17,551 nt of DNA from Bdellovibrionales bacterium (GCA_947457605.1 CANGWP010000037.1:1-17551), one strand, 5' to 3'; positions 1 through 8,357 are shown, numbered from the stretch's first letter. Numbers and translations: made by a program. The notes: generated by a model not told the origin, from the letters alone.

Positions 1-668
1 CACAAATCCGATCCATGAAACAAGCGGAGCGAAATGCAAACGACGGAATCTCGTTTGTTCAAGTAGCAGAAGGTGGACTCTCGGAAGTGGGTAACATTCT
101 GGTCCGGATGAGAGAGCTCTCGATCCAGGCTGCATCCGACACCGTGGGTGATCGTGAGCGTGGATTCATCGACAAGGAATACCAAAGTTTAAAACAGGAA
201 ATTGATCGCATCGCAAATGTGACCAATTTCAACGGGACACCGCTTTTGAACGGCATGGCTCAAAAAGATGAGCTTGAGTTCCAGGTAGGCGCCCGAAATA
301 ACAATGCGGACCGGATCCAATTCGCAGTGAGCGAATACGATGTGCGCACCGACAAGCTTGGCATCAATGGGATCTCATCCGAGACCATTGATTCAGCCCG
401 GGATTCCATCGACAAACTCGATGAGGCAATCTCGCGGGTGACCGGAGCTCGCGCAGGCCTGGGTGCCATGCAGAACAAACTCCAATCCACTGTGAACAAT
501 TTGCAAATTGCCAAAGAAAACCTGGCAAATGCGCGTTCGCGGGTGATGGATGCGGACATCGCCGAAGAGGCGACTGCCATGGCACAAAAGCAGATCCTGA
601 ACCATGCGGGCATCTCGGTTCTGGCTCAAGCGAACTCCTCACCACAGCTCGCACTGAAATTGCTCTGA
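1..668 (+). CDS. Flagellin, C-terminal part (5' end outside window)
   Basis: Structural subunit of the flagellar filament, exported through the flagellar type III apparatus and polymerised outside the cell. The reading frame is open from base 3. It begins inside the conserved N-terminal D0/D1 helix: residues QIRSMKQAERNANDGISFVQ and the following RMRELSIQAASD are the flagellin N-domain signature. A spacer (about residues 75-140 of the visible part) includes the NFNGTPLLNG and FQVGARNN segments of D1. The C-terminal D0 helix is complete, with MDADIAEEATAMAQKQIL and a QANSSPQLALKLL end before TGA. Roughly the first 45-50 residues are missing to the left. The visible ~220 residues indicate a short flagellin with a minimal variable region, similar to the compact flagellins of many proteobacteria. 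The ATG at 15 is internal, not the start. Identification is very secure; which flagellin paralogue this is cannot be told. Confidence 0.96.
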   Translation, partial: QIRSMKQAERNANDGISFVQVAEGGLSEVGNILVRMRELSIQAASDTVGDRERGFIDKEYQSLKQEIDRIANVTNFNGTPLLNGMAQKDELEFQVGARNNNADRIQFAVSEYDVRTDKLGINGISSETIDSARDSIDKLDEAISRVTGARAGLGAMQNKLQSTVNNLQIAKENLANARSRVMDADIAEEATAMAQKQILNHAGISVLAQANSSPQLALKLL

Positions 669-710
669 TCTGAAACAAAAAAGTGTTCTCACGCCAAAGC
701 CCTGAGAGAT

Positions 711-744
711 CGCCCGGGTATCAGTTCTGAGCTGTGCCCGGGCG
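711..744. terminator. GC-rich hairpin between convergent flagellin and lolA
   Basis: An 8-bp perfect stem (CGCCCGGG at 711-718 with CCCGGGCG at 737-744) and an 18-base loop sit between the flagellin stop at 668 and the lolA stop at 748. The position suits a shared terminator for two converging genes. No T-tract follows on either strand, so intrinsic termination is uncertain; it could instead protect mRNA 3' ends. Confidence 0.35.
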
Positions 745-747
745 GCC

Positions 748-1422
748 TCACTCCACGATCTTGTCGGTATTCTTATCGATGGTGAATCGGAACAGTGAGT
801 CCTCGAGCTTCGACGCCAAAGAGATTTCCTGCAACTCTATCCGTGTGGTGTTTCCACTGGTGTGGGTCAGGGTGACTCTTGAAATCATCTTTTTGGCGGA
901 CTCGATTTCGACTTCTGCAACCGAAACATCTCCCGCGGTACCGGCCTTTGGCTTAAGGAGAAATACATTCTTGGTCTTTTCAGAAACTGCAACCGCACCT
1001 TTGCCAAAATCAAAAGCTCCACTCAGCAAACCGTTCAGGAACTGGGTTTGAACCTGACTTTTCTTGCGAATGATCACTTGTCCGCGCTCACCCGTATCAA
1101 ACGGCGGAGTGTAGAACCAATACACCTTGCCATCGCTCACCAGAATATTGGGATCCGGCTCGAGCGTCTCCCACCTGAGCTTTCCCGGACGCTTGATCCA
1201 AATCCGACCTTGAGCTTTTTTGGTCTGACGGGTTGCCTTGATTTCCGTACTTTGAGTGAATTGAGCCTGAACTCCCGCCGACTTTTGATACTGGGCCTGC
1301 ACTTCCTGCAGAAGCGGCGGCAGCGGTGATTCAGACGCAATCCCGGACTTCGGTGACAAAATCAAGAATAGCGTAAGAAGCGCTACCCTACTGAAGCTGG
1401 ATCGATACCATTCTGGAAACAC
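748..1422 (-). CDS. lolA: Outer-membrane lipoprotein carrier protein LolA
   Basis: Periplasmic chaperone that takes lipoproteins from LolCDE and carries them to the outer membrane. The 224-residue product starts with an N-region containing two arginines, then a hydrophobic stretch (VALLTLFLIL) and a likely signal peptidase site after SGIAS. The mature part has the LolA pattern: VQAQFTQS near the N-terminus, GRIWIKRPGKLRWE, LVSDGKVYWFYTPPFDTG, then the half-barrel strands through FDFGK and the SRVTLTHTSGNTTRIEL segment. Length is usual for the family. The start is GTG at 1420-1422, inside the end of smc, preceded by GGAGG six bases upstream. The 35-base overlap with smc suggests co-transcription and translational coupling. 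I see no separate promoter. Confidence 0.9.
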   Translation of the reverse strand: MFPEWYRSSFSRVALLTLFLILSPKSGIASESPLPPLLQEVQAQYQKSAGVQAQFTQSTEIKATRQTKKAQGRIWIKRPGKLRWETLEPDPNILVSDGKVYWFYTPPFDTGERGQVIIRKKSQVQTQFLNGLLSGAFDFGKGAVAVSEKTKNVFLLKPKAGTAGDVSVAEVEIESAKKMISRVTLTHTSGNTTRIELQEISLASKLEDSLFRFTIDKNTDKIVE

Positions 1423-4400
1423 CGGGCTCCTCCATCGTCACCCCGTAGAGTGCGTCATTCAATTCCATCGTCTTCTTGTTGTGAGTCACAAGAATGAACT
1501 GAGACTTCACGGACATTTCACGCACCAGAGCATTGAACTTCCCGATATTGGAATCATCGAGCGGAGCATCCACCTCATCCAGAATACAGAACGGAGACGG
1601 CTTCACCATGAAGATCGCAAAGATCAGGGAGAGAGCGGTAAGTGCCTTTTCCCCACCCGAAAGAAGGGTCATGTTGGAAATCTTCTTCCCGGGAGGCTGA
1701 GCCAGAATATCCACTCCGGCATCCAGAATATCTGCAGACCCTTCCGGATACACAAGAGACAGCTGCGCCTGACCGCCCCCGAAAATGATCGGAAACAGTT
1801 TTTCAAACCGGGATGCGATCGCCTCAAACGCCTTCTGAAAGCGCTCTTCCGAAGTCTTGTTGATGTGCTCGATTGCCTCGTTCAGGTTTTGCATCGAGGT
1901 TTCAAGATCGGCCTTTTCCTTGAAGAGGTGCTCGTGACGCTTCTGCATGGCCTCGTATTCCTCGACCGCCATCGTATTCACTTCACCCAAGCGCCGGATC
2001 TTCTCACGCAAATCCTCGACATCGGCGTGAAGAACTTTCTCTTCCTCTTCCGACATTTCGATGGTCACGACCGGATCATTCATTTCTTCCTGGATGTCGA
2101 CGCCCTGGGCTTCCTCAAGGCATCCCACTCCGTACTTCTCTTCCATGTTGGCCTTCAGATGTCCAAGCTCGGAAACAACGCGCTCGATATCAATGGAAAG
2201 CTGGGTAAGTGCCTGGGTTTTCTCGTCGCCAAGCTTGTGAAGCTCCTTGATCCGCTCCATGCCGGAGGTCACCAGGGAATTGGACTGCTCGAAGCGATCT
2301 TTGAGGATCGAAAGCTCCTCGCGCTTTTCCGAAAGCAAGCGGGAGAGGCGCTGAATCTCGGATTCATGCTCCTGGTCTCCATCCGAATATTGGGAACGAT
2401 CCTGACCGAAGGTTTCGAGCAATCGGTCAACCTCGCTCAGGCGCCGCTGGCGATCCTGCAGAAATCGCTGCTCGGTCTCAAGCTCCTTTTTGAGCGAATT
2501 CTTGCGTTCACGCTCGGAGGCTTCCTGAATCCGGATCTCCTGAAGGGATGTCTCGGAACCCCGAAGCTCTTCGTCCTTCATCGACAATCGCTCTTCATGG
2601 TCTTTGATCCAGACTTCAATCTCTGACTTGCGCTCAGCCATTTCAGTAAGAGAGGCCTGAAGCTCTTCGATGCTTGCACGGGACGTACTGATTTGTCCTT
2701 CAATCTGCTCGCGATCCCCCGAGAATCGCGCGGTCGAACGCTCCACTTCGGCAACCTTGCGCTCGATCTGGGATTTCTCACGATCCAGAGAATTCACTTC
2801 CACTTCCAGATCACTTCGGGACTGGGAAAGCGACTGCACTTCGGCCTGAAGACCTTCCAGCGTCATTCCGGCATCATTCAATGAGTTTTCCAGCTCGAGA
2901 TGTCTTGCCTCCGCAGTCGCAACTTCGCCTTTCAGCTCCTGAATGATTCTTTTTCTGGCAAGCAGGGATCCCGCCTGGTCACTCTCGGCATTTCCTCCAA
3001 AGAGAACTCCCTGATTCGAATCAAACCAGATTCCATTGCGTGTGACAAAACTAATCCCCTCCGCCTGATAGGTGCGGATGTCCGATACTGCCGGCACTTC
3101 TTCCAATACTTCGACCGAGGACACAAGGACTTCGATCAAGCGATGAACCGCGCGGGAGTTCTCAGCGGAATAGCCTTCGGGAGAAACCAACCTGACAAAT
3201 TTATGAAGCGGATTGTAGCTTGCCTTCTCCTTGGATTCGGCTGACGGAATGGCAATCTGGATCGCAGCACTTCCCGCATCATTCTCACGCAAGAACTGAA
3301 GCGCCGAGAAAGCCGCAGAAGCATCCTGAGCATAGAGCCGCTCAAAAGCATGACCGAGAACCGCTTCCACTGCAGCCTCATACCCGCTCCCGACCTCGAT
3401 GAAATCGGAAAGGACGGCAAAGGGACTGCCGTTCTCAGAGGACCACTCGAGAATCTTCTTCGGACCATTGGCCATGCCTTCGCGGGCTTTTTCAAGCTCT
3501 TCAAGACTTTTCAGCCGGGAACTCAAGGATGTGAGCTCCTTAAGGGCTCGGTCGCGATCGGATCGAAGTGATTTGGTGGTGTTCTCGGTTTCGGACAACT
3601 CAAGCTTCTTCAGCTCAAGTGCCTCTCGGGCCGCATCGCGGGCCTGAGTGCGTTCTTCAAGTTTCTCTGCGATCGACGCCAATGCTTGTCTTTGGATCTC
3701 AAGCTCCGCAAGAATCTCCTGTTCTTGACTCTGAAGAGCCTGAAGGCGGGCTTCTGCGCCCTGAATCCGCTCCTCAAAGGTTGCGATCCTGGAATAGCTC
3801 TGCGAGGTCTTTTCGGTAAGCTCCACGAATTGTCTGCGATTCGACTCAGCTTCGCGCTTGTTCGTGTCATGCGCATCACGAAGCGAGGACACCTTTGAGG
3901 ACAACTCTTCGGCTTGTGCGGCAAGAGCCTCGACTTTTCCATCCAGACCCGAGAACTCTTCGCTTTTCGCAGCCACCGACTCGCGGTACTGATTCAGCTC
4001 CTCTTCAATCTGTTCCTTTTCAGAACCGAGTTGAACGAGTTGGCGATTCAAATCTTCCTGGCGTTTTCGGGAGAGCTCAAGCGCACTTTGATGGTGAGTA
4101 AGATCGGAGGAGTAGCTCTCCACCCCTGCCTGCAGTTGCTCCACCAGTTTGGAATCATTCAATTGCTCAACCCTGCGGGTTTCGAGATCGAGTTCACACT
4201 GGGAAAGTTCCGCACGAAGTCCGACCAAAAGGTGGTCAAGGCCCGCTCGATCATGTTCGATCTTTCCGAATTGCCGATTCAGGACTTGAAACTTGCGACG
4301 GCCCCATGCGGTTTCTTTTTCCAAAAGCTCTGAACGGTACTCTTTGTAACGGCGGGCTTTTTGCGCCTGACGCTCAAGACTTGAAAGAGAGCGATCGATT

Positions 4401-5035
4401 TCCGCAAGAACATCATTGATCCTCGCAAGGTTTTGATTCGCTCCTTCAAGCTTTTTCAGGGATTCCTTTTTACGGGCCTTGTATTTCGCAATCCCAGCGG
4501 CATCCTCGATGATGAGCCTCCGGTCTTCGGGCTTCGAGTTTACAACCTTGTCGATCTGCCCTTGTTCAATGACTGAATACCCTTTGGCTCCGGCACCGGT
4601 ATCGAGGAATAACTCATGGATATCCTTCAAGCGGGCCTGAACCCCATTGATGAAGTATTCACCCTCGCCGGAACGATAAACCCTTCGAGTAACCGAAATC
4701 TCCCGTTTCTTTACGGACACAGCCCCCTCTTCGGTGGAAGAAGCACCCATCGGGGCGTTTTCGGTATCCACCACGTCCTGTTCCAGGACCAAGGTCGCCT
4801 CAGCCATTCCAAGGGGCTGATATTTTGAACTTCCTTTGAAAATAATGTCATCCGAGCCACTGGAGCGAATGTGCTTGTAGGACTGCTCTCCCATGACCCA
4901 GAAAAAGGCGTCCACGATATTGGACTTTCCAGAACCATTTGGGCCAACAATACCCGTAATGGGTCGGTCAAAGTAGATGACCGTCTTGTCTTTGAATGAC
5001 TTAAATCCTTGAATTTCTAAGCGTTTAATCCGCAT
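1388..5035 (-). CDS. smc: Chromosome segregation ATPase SMC
   Basis: Condensin ATPase that organises and compacts the chromosome with ScpA and ScpB. With the start chosen the protein has 1215 residues, normal for bacterial SMC. The Walker A motif GPNGSGKSN is at 31-39. Two long charged coiled-coil arms follow, with a hinge between them at roughly 520-690. The C-terminal head has the signature LLSGGEKALTALSLIFAI near 1124 and Walker B FCILDEVDAPLDDSN near 1150. The start is ATG at 5033-5035, because MRIKRLEIQGFKSFK is the family's usual N-terminus. A 32-residue upstream extension of the frame would run back into the terminator hairpin and is rejected. The leader is G-rich (a run of six G) with only a loosely spaced Shine-Dalgarno site. 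lolA overlaps its 3' end. An unusual RNA leader with a terminator precedes it, so expression may depend on read-through. Confidence 0.97.
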   Translation of the reverse strand: MRIKRLEIQGFKSFKDKTVIYFDRPITGIVGPNGSGKSNIVDAFFWVMGEQSYKHIRSSGSDDIIFKGSSKYQPLGMAEATLVLEQDVVDTENAPMGASSTEEGAVSVKKREISVTRRVYRSGEGEYFINGVQARLKDIHELFLDTGAGAKGYSVIEQGQIDKVVNSKPEDRRLIIEDAAGIAKYKARKKESLKKLEGANQNLARINDVLAEIDRSLSSLERQAQKARRYKEYRSELLEKETAWGRRKFQVLNRQFGKIEHDRAGLDHLLVGLRAELSQCELDLETRRVEQLNDSKLVEQLQAGVESYSSDLTHHQSALELSRKRQEDLNRQLVQLGSEKEQIEEELNQYRESVAAKSEEFSGLDGKVEALAAQAEELSSKVSSLRDAHDTNKREAESNRRQFVELTEKTSQSYSRIATFEERIQGAEARLQALQSQEQEILAELEIQRQALASIAEKLEERTQARDAAREALELKKLELSETENTTKSLRSDRDRALKELTSLSSRLKSLEELEKAREGMANGPKKILEWSSENGSPFAVLSDFIEVGSGYEAAVEAVLGHAFERLYAQDASAAFSALQFLRENDAGSAAIQIAIPSAESKEKASYNPLHKFVRLVSPEGYSAENSRAVHRLIEVLVSSVEVLEEVPAVSDIRTYQAEGISFVTRNGIWFDSNQGVLFGGNAESDQAGSLLARKRIIQELKGEVATAEARHLELENSLNDAGMTLEGLQAEVQSLSQSRSDLEVEVNSLDREKSQIERKVAEVERSTARFSGDREQIEGQISTSRASIEELQASLTEMAERKSEIEVWIKDHEERLSMKDEELRGSETSLQEIRIQEASERERKNSLKKELETEQRFLQDRQRRLSEVDRLLETFGQDRSQYSDGDQEHESEIQRLSRLLSEKREELSILKDRFEQSNSLVTSGMERIKELHKLGDEKTQALTQLSIDIERVVSELGHLKANMEEKYGVGCLEEAQGVDIQEEMNDPVVTIEMSEEEEKVLHADVEDLREKIRRLGEVNTMAVEEYEAMQKRHEHLFKEKADLETSMQNLNEAIEHINKTSEERFQKAFEAIASRFEKLFPIIFGGGQAQLSLVYPEGSADILDAGVDILAQPPGKKISNMTLLSGGEKALTALSLIFAIFMVKPSPFCILDEVDAPLDDSNIGKFNALVREMSVKSQFILVTHNKKTMELNDALYGVTMEEPGVSRMVSIQLQ

Positions 5036-5112
5036 AAGTCGGTGTCCCCCCAAAGGCGTAAAAAGAATGACGCTTAGGGGAAGTTTTCGCTTAAATGGGA
5101 CGAAAAGGAAAC

Positions 5113-5143
5113 AAAAAAAGGGCCCAAGCAATTGCCTGGGCCC
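5113..5143 (-). terminator. Intrinsic terminator about 80 bases upstream of smc
   Basis: A nearly perfect 24-bp palindrome (5120-5143; outer stem GGGCCCA/TGGGCCC, one mismatch, inner GCAATTGC) is followed on the minus strand by seven U (5119-5113). This is a strong rho-independent terminator for transcripts coming from the gene-poor region to the right. It sits before the smc start at 5035, so it either ends an independent small RNA or acts as an attenuator for smc. Confidence 0.8.
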
Positions 5144-5440
5144 TGGAGTCCTGAAGACTTCTTTAATGGGGGGTTGGGGTGAAGATCGTCGCCAGGTGTA
5201 TTATTCTTAGGCTCCCTTCCCTCTCACTCCCCGTAATTTCATATTCAATTGTATTTTTCGAGCCGTAGCTCCCCAACCTGGCCGGGTCCGGGACAACGGT
5301 TCATGAGGTCCGCCGACGTCTTGGCGTTTCACTCATGCTCAAACTAGCGTGGAGGCCCCACGAGATGGACCTTGTGCTTTTCATCTTTTGCGTCATGAGA
5401 GAGCATACGTGCTACGTTTTGTCTCATATTCGTCCTCCGT
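5144..5440 (-). promoter_or_regulatory. Structured leader RNA candidate upstream of smc
   Basis: This stretch of about 300 bases has no ordinary gene but is rich in pairing potential on the minus strand. GAGCATGAG (5332-5340) can pair with ATGCTC or CTCATG inside the small ORF (5394-5406), or with a second CTCATG at 5302-5307. AGGTCC (5367-5372) can pair with GGACCT (5306-5311), enclosing the hairpins CGTGG/CCACG and CGCC/GGCG. GGTTGGGG (5271-5278) matches CCCCAACC (5172-5179) by 8 bp, and GGCTC/GAGCC pairs lie inside that. A 27-codon ORF is at its start and a terminator at its end. It could be an attenuator of smc or a free ~330-nt RNA. It does not match SRP RNA, tmRNA, RNase P RNA or the c-di-GMP-I riboswitch as I know them. 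Confidence 0.5.
5344..5427 (-). CDS. 27-residue leader ORF upstream of smc
   Basis: ATG at 5425-5427 is preceded by ACGGAGGACGAAT, a perfect GGAGG with 6-base spacing, the best ribosome binding site in the window. The product is short and charged, beginning MRQNVARMLSHDAKDEKHKV and ending in LVGPPR before TAG. I do not recognise it. It has no signal peptide or membrane segment. Its codons cover one of three alternative pairing segments (CTCATG/GAGCAT type), so ribosome movement could change folding of the leader downstream. It could also be a free-standing microprotein. The ribosome binding site argues for translation; the function is unknown. Confidence 0.5.
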   Translation of the reverse strand: MRQNVARMLSHDAKDEKHKVHLVGPPR

Positions 5441-5446
5441 AAGATA

Positions 5447-5475
5447 AGAATCTCATTGCTGATTTTTTTGGTCAA
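5447..5475 (-). promoter_or_regulatory. Possible sigma-70 promoter for the smc leader
   Basis: On the minus strand TTGACC (5475-5470) is followed after 17 bases by GATTCT (5452-5447), only a weak -10. It lies 20 bases before the leader ORF start and next to poly-A/T tracts. It is the best candidate for the leader transcript's promoter. It would leave a very short untranslated stretch before the GGAGG. Confidence 0.35.
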
Positions 5476-5532
5476 CTATTTTTTTCAGAGAAAAATCTTT
5501 CTTTTTTTCCTCTGGAATTACAGTATTTTGCC

Positions 5533-6282
5533 ATGCCTTCGCTCTCCATCCTGATCCCCGCGTTCAATGAAGCGGCTCGCCTTCCTCAAACCATGGAGTT
5601 AATTAAGTCCTCGAAAGAAAAGGGGATTTTTAAATCCATGGAGTTGGCCGAAGTTTGGATCATCGACGATGGGTCCAAAGATGGAACTGCTCAAATCGCA
5701 AAAAATTTTGCCCCGGGGCTCCCTGAAATCCGAGTTCATTCCGTGACCCCAAACCAAGGCAAAGGGAATGCAATCCATACCGGACTTAAACTCCTCAGCG
5801 GGGACTGGTGCCTGATCGCAGACGCGGATTCGGCCACCCCTTGGGATCAGTTCATCCCACTGGCCCAAGCATGCTTGAGCAACACCTCTTCCGGGTTCCG
5901 GATCGCCATGGGCTCTCGCGACATTGAAGGAAGCGTTCGCAAAGAGCGCCAGTCTTGGCTTCGTGAAAATCTGGGGAGACTCTTCAATTTTGCAGTGCGC
6001 CTGATCACGGGGCTTCCCTTCAAGGACACCCAATGCGGATTCAAGCTAATCCACATGCCATCGGTCCGTCCGTTTCTTACTCTTCTCCGGGTGAAGCGCT
6101 TTGCCTGGGATGTCGAGCTTCTGCTCTTTGCAAAGCGCGCAGGTCTTTCCATGGTGGAAGTCCCAGTGGTTTGGGAACACCAGGAGGGAAGTCGGATCAA
6201 TCCATTGAAAGATGGAATCGAAATGTTTTTTCGGGTGATCCAAATGCGAATCCGCATTGCTTTTCTTTCGGTGGAACCATGA
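5533..6282 (+). CDS. GT2 glycosyltransferase, polyprenyl-phosphate sugar transferase type
   Basis: Cytoplasmic-face transferase that probably moves a hexose from a nucleotide sugar onto a polyprenyl phosphate, as DPM1/ALG5-like enzymes do. The 249 residues show the GT2 GT-A fold: SILIPAFNEAARLP at the N-terminus, IDDGSKDGT (44-52), NQGKGNA (74-80), and the metal-binding DAD (97-99). The acceptor part follows with DTQCGFKLI and AWDVELLLFAKRAG, ending in VPVVWEHQEGSRI, all typical of dolichol-phosphate glucosyl/mannosyltransferases. No transmembrane tail is seen. No Shine-Dalgarno site precedes the ATG, and TACAGT at 5519-5524 could be a -10, so the message may be nearly leaderless. Its stop overlaps the next gene's start (ATGA), which fits a donor-maker and donor-user pair. 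Sugar and target are unknown. Confidence 0.88.
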   Translation: MPSLSILIPAFNEAARLPQTMELIKSSKEKGIFKSMELAEVWIIDDGSKDGTAQIAKNFAPGLPEIRVHSVTPNQGKGNAIHTGLKLLSGDWCLIADADSATPWDQFIPLAQACLSNTSSGFRIAMGSRDIEGSVRKERQSWLRENLGRLFNFAVRLITGLPFKDTQCGFKLIHMPSVRPFLTLLRVKRFAWDVELLLFAKRAGLSMVEVPVVWEHQEGSRINPLKDGIEMFFRVIQMRIRIAFLSVEP

Positions 6283-7922
6283 AACGGCAAAAGGCATTCG
6301 GGCGCCTTGCGCTGACTCTTCTGGCCCTGTTCTGGCTCTATCAGCTTACCCGGATGCCCACTCTGGATTTTGATGAATCGCTTTATCGAAGCGTAAGCCT
6401 TTCCATGAAAATGAAAGGTGATCCCTGGCTTCTGAGTTGGGATTCCCGCCCCCTTTTTCACAAGCCCCCGATTTTTTATTGGCTCATTGTTGCTGCAAGC
6501 GCTCTCATCGACTCTGGAAAAGAGATCGTAAGCTCTCTCGCAGCACGAGTTCCAAGCATTCTGAGCTCGATTGGAATCCTGTTTTCGCTCTACCGGGGGA
6601 TCGGGTACATCCTCCCGGGGCCAACCTCCCGCGAAACAAAATCCATTCCGGTTTTTGCATTTCTTTGCGCGAGCTTCGCCGTTCTCACCTCGGGGGCAGT
6701 GATATTCGACCCACTTCAGACCCTTGCATTGATGCCTGCAATCCTGATTCCAACGCGGATCTTTCTAAGAGAAGAAATCCCGGGTTGGCGCACCTGGATC
6801 CTGCTCGGAATCAGCCTTGCACTTTCCACCATGATCAAGGGTCTGAACGGAATCCTGATTCCTTCTTTTGCATTCGGGCTTCAACTCCTTGCATCCCTCC
6901 GAAGATGGGGAATTCCCGAATCCCTCCGAGCTGGGTTCTTATTTTTCTCACTCGCCTTTGTTCCGGCCGTAGTTTTATCCGCAGCATACTTTTTTCTTCT
7001 GAATCAAAAGATCGGACCGGAATTCACCGAAGAGTTTTTCTGGGTTCAACACTTCGGAAGATCCCGCGCTCCCATGGAAGCGCACTCGGGCGGATTTTTT
7101 TACCATCCTTTCATGCTTTTTTTCGGGGGTGGGTTCCTCACACCTCTCATCCTGTCCTTGTGGCGGGATCGCCAACCTGATCTGATTCGTTTCGGATTCC
7201 CCCTCAGCTTTGCCCTCGCTTTCGTGCTGACTTTCACGCTCTCGGCAACAAAACTTCCCCACTACATCTGGCCCGCATGGCCTGCACTTGCGCTCTTTGC
7301 AGGTCTGATCTTCTCTCTGCCGTCAAAAGAACCATCAAAACCCAACGGATGGTTCACACGCTCCGGAATTGCGGGCTTTCTCTTTTCGACTCCCGTATTG
7401 ATTCTTGGAATTCTTCTTTTTGCACTGGGCGCCGCCTCGGATCTGGTTCTGAAGGAGCTTTCCCAGTCCTCTCGCGGTGCCTCCATCGTACATTCGTTTG
7501 CTCCATTCACCGGCCTTCAAAAGGTCGGACTCTGGTTGGGAGCGATTTCCTGTTTCGTATTTGTGCTCAAGAATCGGGTACTCGGCCTCGTTCCCCAGAT
7601 CGCGGCCTTCCTTTCCATGATCAGCCTTTGCGCTCTTGCCATGGGAATCGGGCCCACCCTTGATCGCATCATGGTCAAACCCTTCGAGCAGATTTCCGAT
7701 GACCTGAAGGCAAGAAATCCAAGCTCCTCTGACTGCATCCGGTATTCCGGTCCCTTGTCTGCAACCTTGAGTCTTGCACTCGGCCCGAATTTGATTCATA
7801 ACCGTTGCGAACCGAATGAAGCGAAGTACCTGATTGCACCGGAATGGAAAGCGGAAGATTGCAAGAATTTCGGACTCACAGAGGTAAGTCACCGAGGCCA
7901 TCTCATCCTCTGCGTGAAATAA
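6279..7922 (+). CDS. ArnT/PMT-like (GT39/GT83 superfamily) membrane glycosyltransferase
   Basis: Integral membrane enzyme of the GT-C class that uses a polyprenyl-phosphate sugar to glycosylate a lipid (lipid A-like), polysaccharide or protein on the periplasmic side. With ATG at 6279 it has 547 residues. After the first membrane helix comes the periplasmic loop with TLDFDESLYRS (28-38), whose acidic pair is the catalytic signature. HKPPIFYWL (61-69) is the family's HKPP motif. About ten to twelve hydrophobic helices follow, and the last ~70 residues form a soluble domain with three cysteines. ATGA overlap with the upstream GT2 gene indicates a coupled operon. The frame stays open far upstream of 6279, but that part only shadows the GT2 gene. 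The acceptor is not identifiable from sequence. Confidence 0.88.
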   Translation: MKRQKAFGRLALTLLALFWLYQLTRMPTLDFDESLYRSVSLSMKMKGDPWLLSWDSRPLFHKPPIFYWLIVAASALIDSGKEIVSSLAARVPSILSSIGILFSLYRGIGYILPGPTSRETKSIPVFAFLCASFAVLTSGAVIFDPLQTLALMPAILIPTRIFLREEIPGWRTWILLGISLALSTMIKGLNGILIPSFAFGLQLLASLRRWGIPESLRAGFLFFSLAFVPAVVLSAAYFFLLNQKIGPEFTEEFFWVQHFGRSRAPMEAHSGGFFYHPFMLFFGGGFLTPLILSLWRDRQPDLIRFGFPLSFALAFVLTFTLSATKLPHYIWPAWPALALFAGLIFSLPSKEPSKPNGWFTRSGIAGFLFSTPVLILGILLFALGAASDLVLKELSQSSRGASIVHSFAPFTGLQKVGLWLGAISCFVFVLKNRVLGLVPQIAAFLSMISLCALAMGIGPTLDRIMVKPFEQISDDLKARNPSSSDCIRYSGPLSATLSLALGPNLIHNRCEPNEAKYLIAPEWKAEDCKNFGLTEVSHRGHLILCVK

Positions 7923-7949
7923 GTTTTGTTCGAAAGAAAGGACAAGCAC

Positions 7950-8357
7950 ATGTCATTGATGCGAGTGAAATATTCAGGAAACTTGCGCTGCGAAGCGGTT
8001 CATGAGGATTCCAAAACAGAAATTCAAACCGACGCCCCCAAAGACAACCAGGGAAACGGCGAACGCTTCTCACCCACCGACCTTCTCTGCACGAGCCTTG
8101 CCACCTGCACTCTCACCATCATGGGAATCAAGGCACGATCCCTTGGCGTGAATCTGGATGGCGTTGAAATCGGAATCCAAAAAATCATGAGTAAGGGACC
8201 GCCCCGCAGAGTCGCGGAAATCGTTCTCACCTTTGACTGGAAAGGCCTGCTCGAAAAAATTTCTCCTGAGCAGCTGGATTCATTGAAACGATCGGCTCTG
8301 GCATGTCCGGTTGCGCTGTCCCTTCACCCCGATGTGAAGAAGACGATTCACTGGTAA
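7950..8357 (+). CDS. OsmC/Ohr-family thiol peroxidase-like protein
   Basis: Small cytoplasmic protein of the OsmC family, which reduces organic hydroperoxides with a two-cysteine centre. It has 135 residues, the usual length. The SPTDLLCTSLATCTLTIMG segment holds the first catalytic cysteine (C53) at the start of the central helix. LACPVALSLHPDV holds the second (C119). The extra C47 is not part of the standard pair. ATG at 7950 is chosen because AAGGA lies seven bases before it; the frame's upstream TTG at 7926 lacks a ribosome binding site. It begins 27 bases after the membrane glycosyltransferase gene, so it may be read from the same transcript. It belongs to the YhfA-like branch rather than classic Ohr, judging by the TxLxxC context, with moderate certainty. 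Confidence 0.88.
   Translation: MSLMRVKYSGNLRCEAVHEDSKTEIQTDAPKDNQGNGERFSPTDLLCTSLATCTLTIMGIKARSLGVNLDGVEIGIQKIMSKGPPRRVAEIVLTFDWKGLLEKISPEQLDSLKRSALACPVALSLHPDVKKTIHW

Noticed and set aside
1481..2626. 381-codon open frame on the plus strand
   Set aside because: It lies entirely antisense to smc. Its composition follows the reverse complement of coiled-coil codons, and it has no recognisable domain.
5163..5300. 45-codon open frame on the minus strand in the smc leader
   Set aside because: It has no ATG or GTG with a ribosome binding site. It runs through the C-rich motif and base-paired segments, so it is more likely a by-product of RNA structure.
5247..5304. 19-codon ORF (MNRCPGPG...) on the minus strand in the smc leader
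   Set aside because: Its start is inside one of the alternative stems (5302-5307) and it has only a weak GGCGG upstream. A second leader peptide cannot be excluded but is not supported.
5144..5440. SRP RNA, tmRNA, RNase P RNA or c-di-GMP-I riboswitch in the smc leader
   Set aside because: The conserved cores I looked for (the SRP tetraloop region, the tmRNA tag and CCA end, the RNase P conserved regions, the GEMM core) are not present.
6033..6278. Extension of the membrane glycosyltransferase upstream of 6279
   Set aside because: It overlaps the GT2 gene in another frame and does not resemble the family. ATG at 6279 is followed at once by the first membrane helix.
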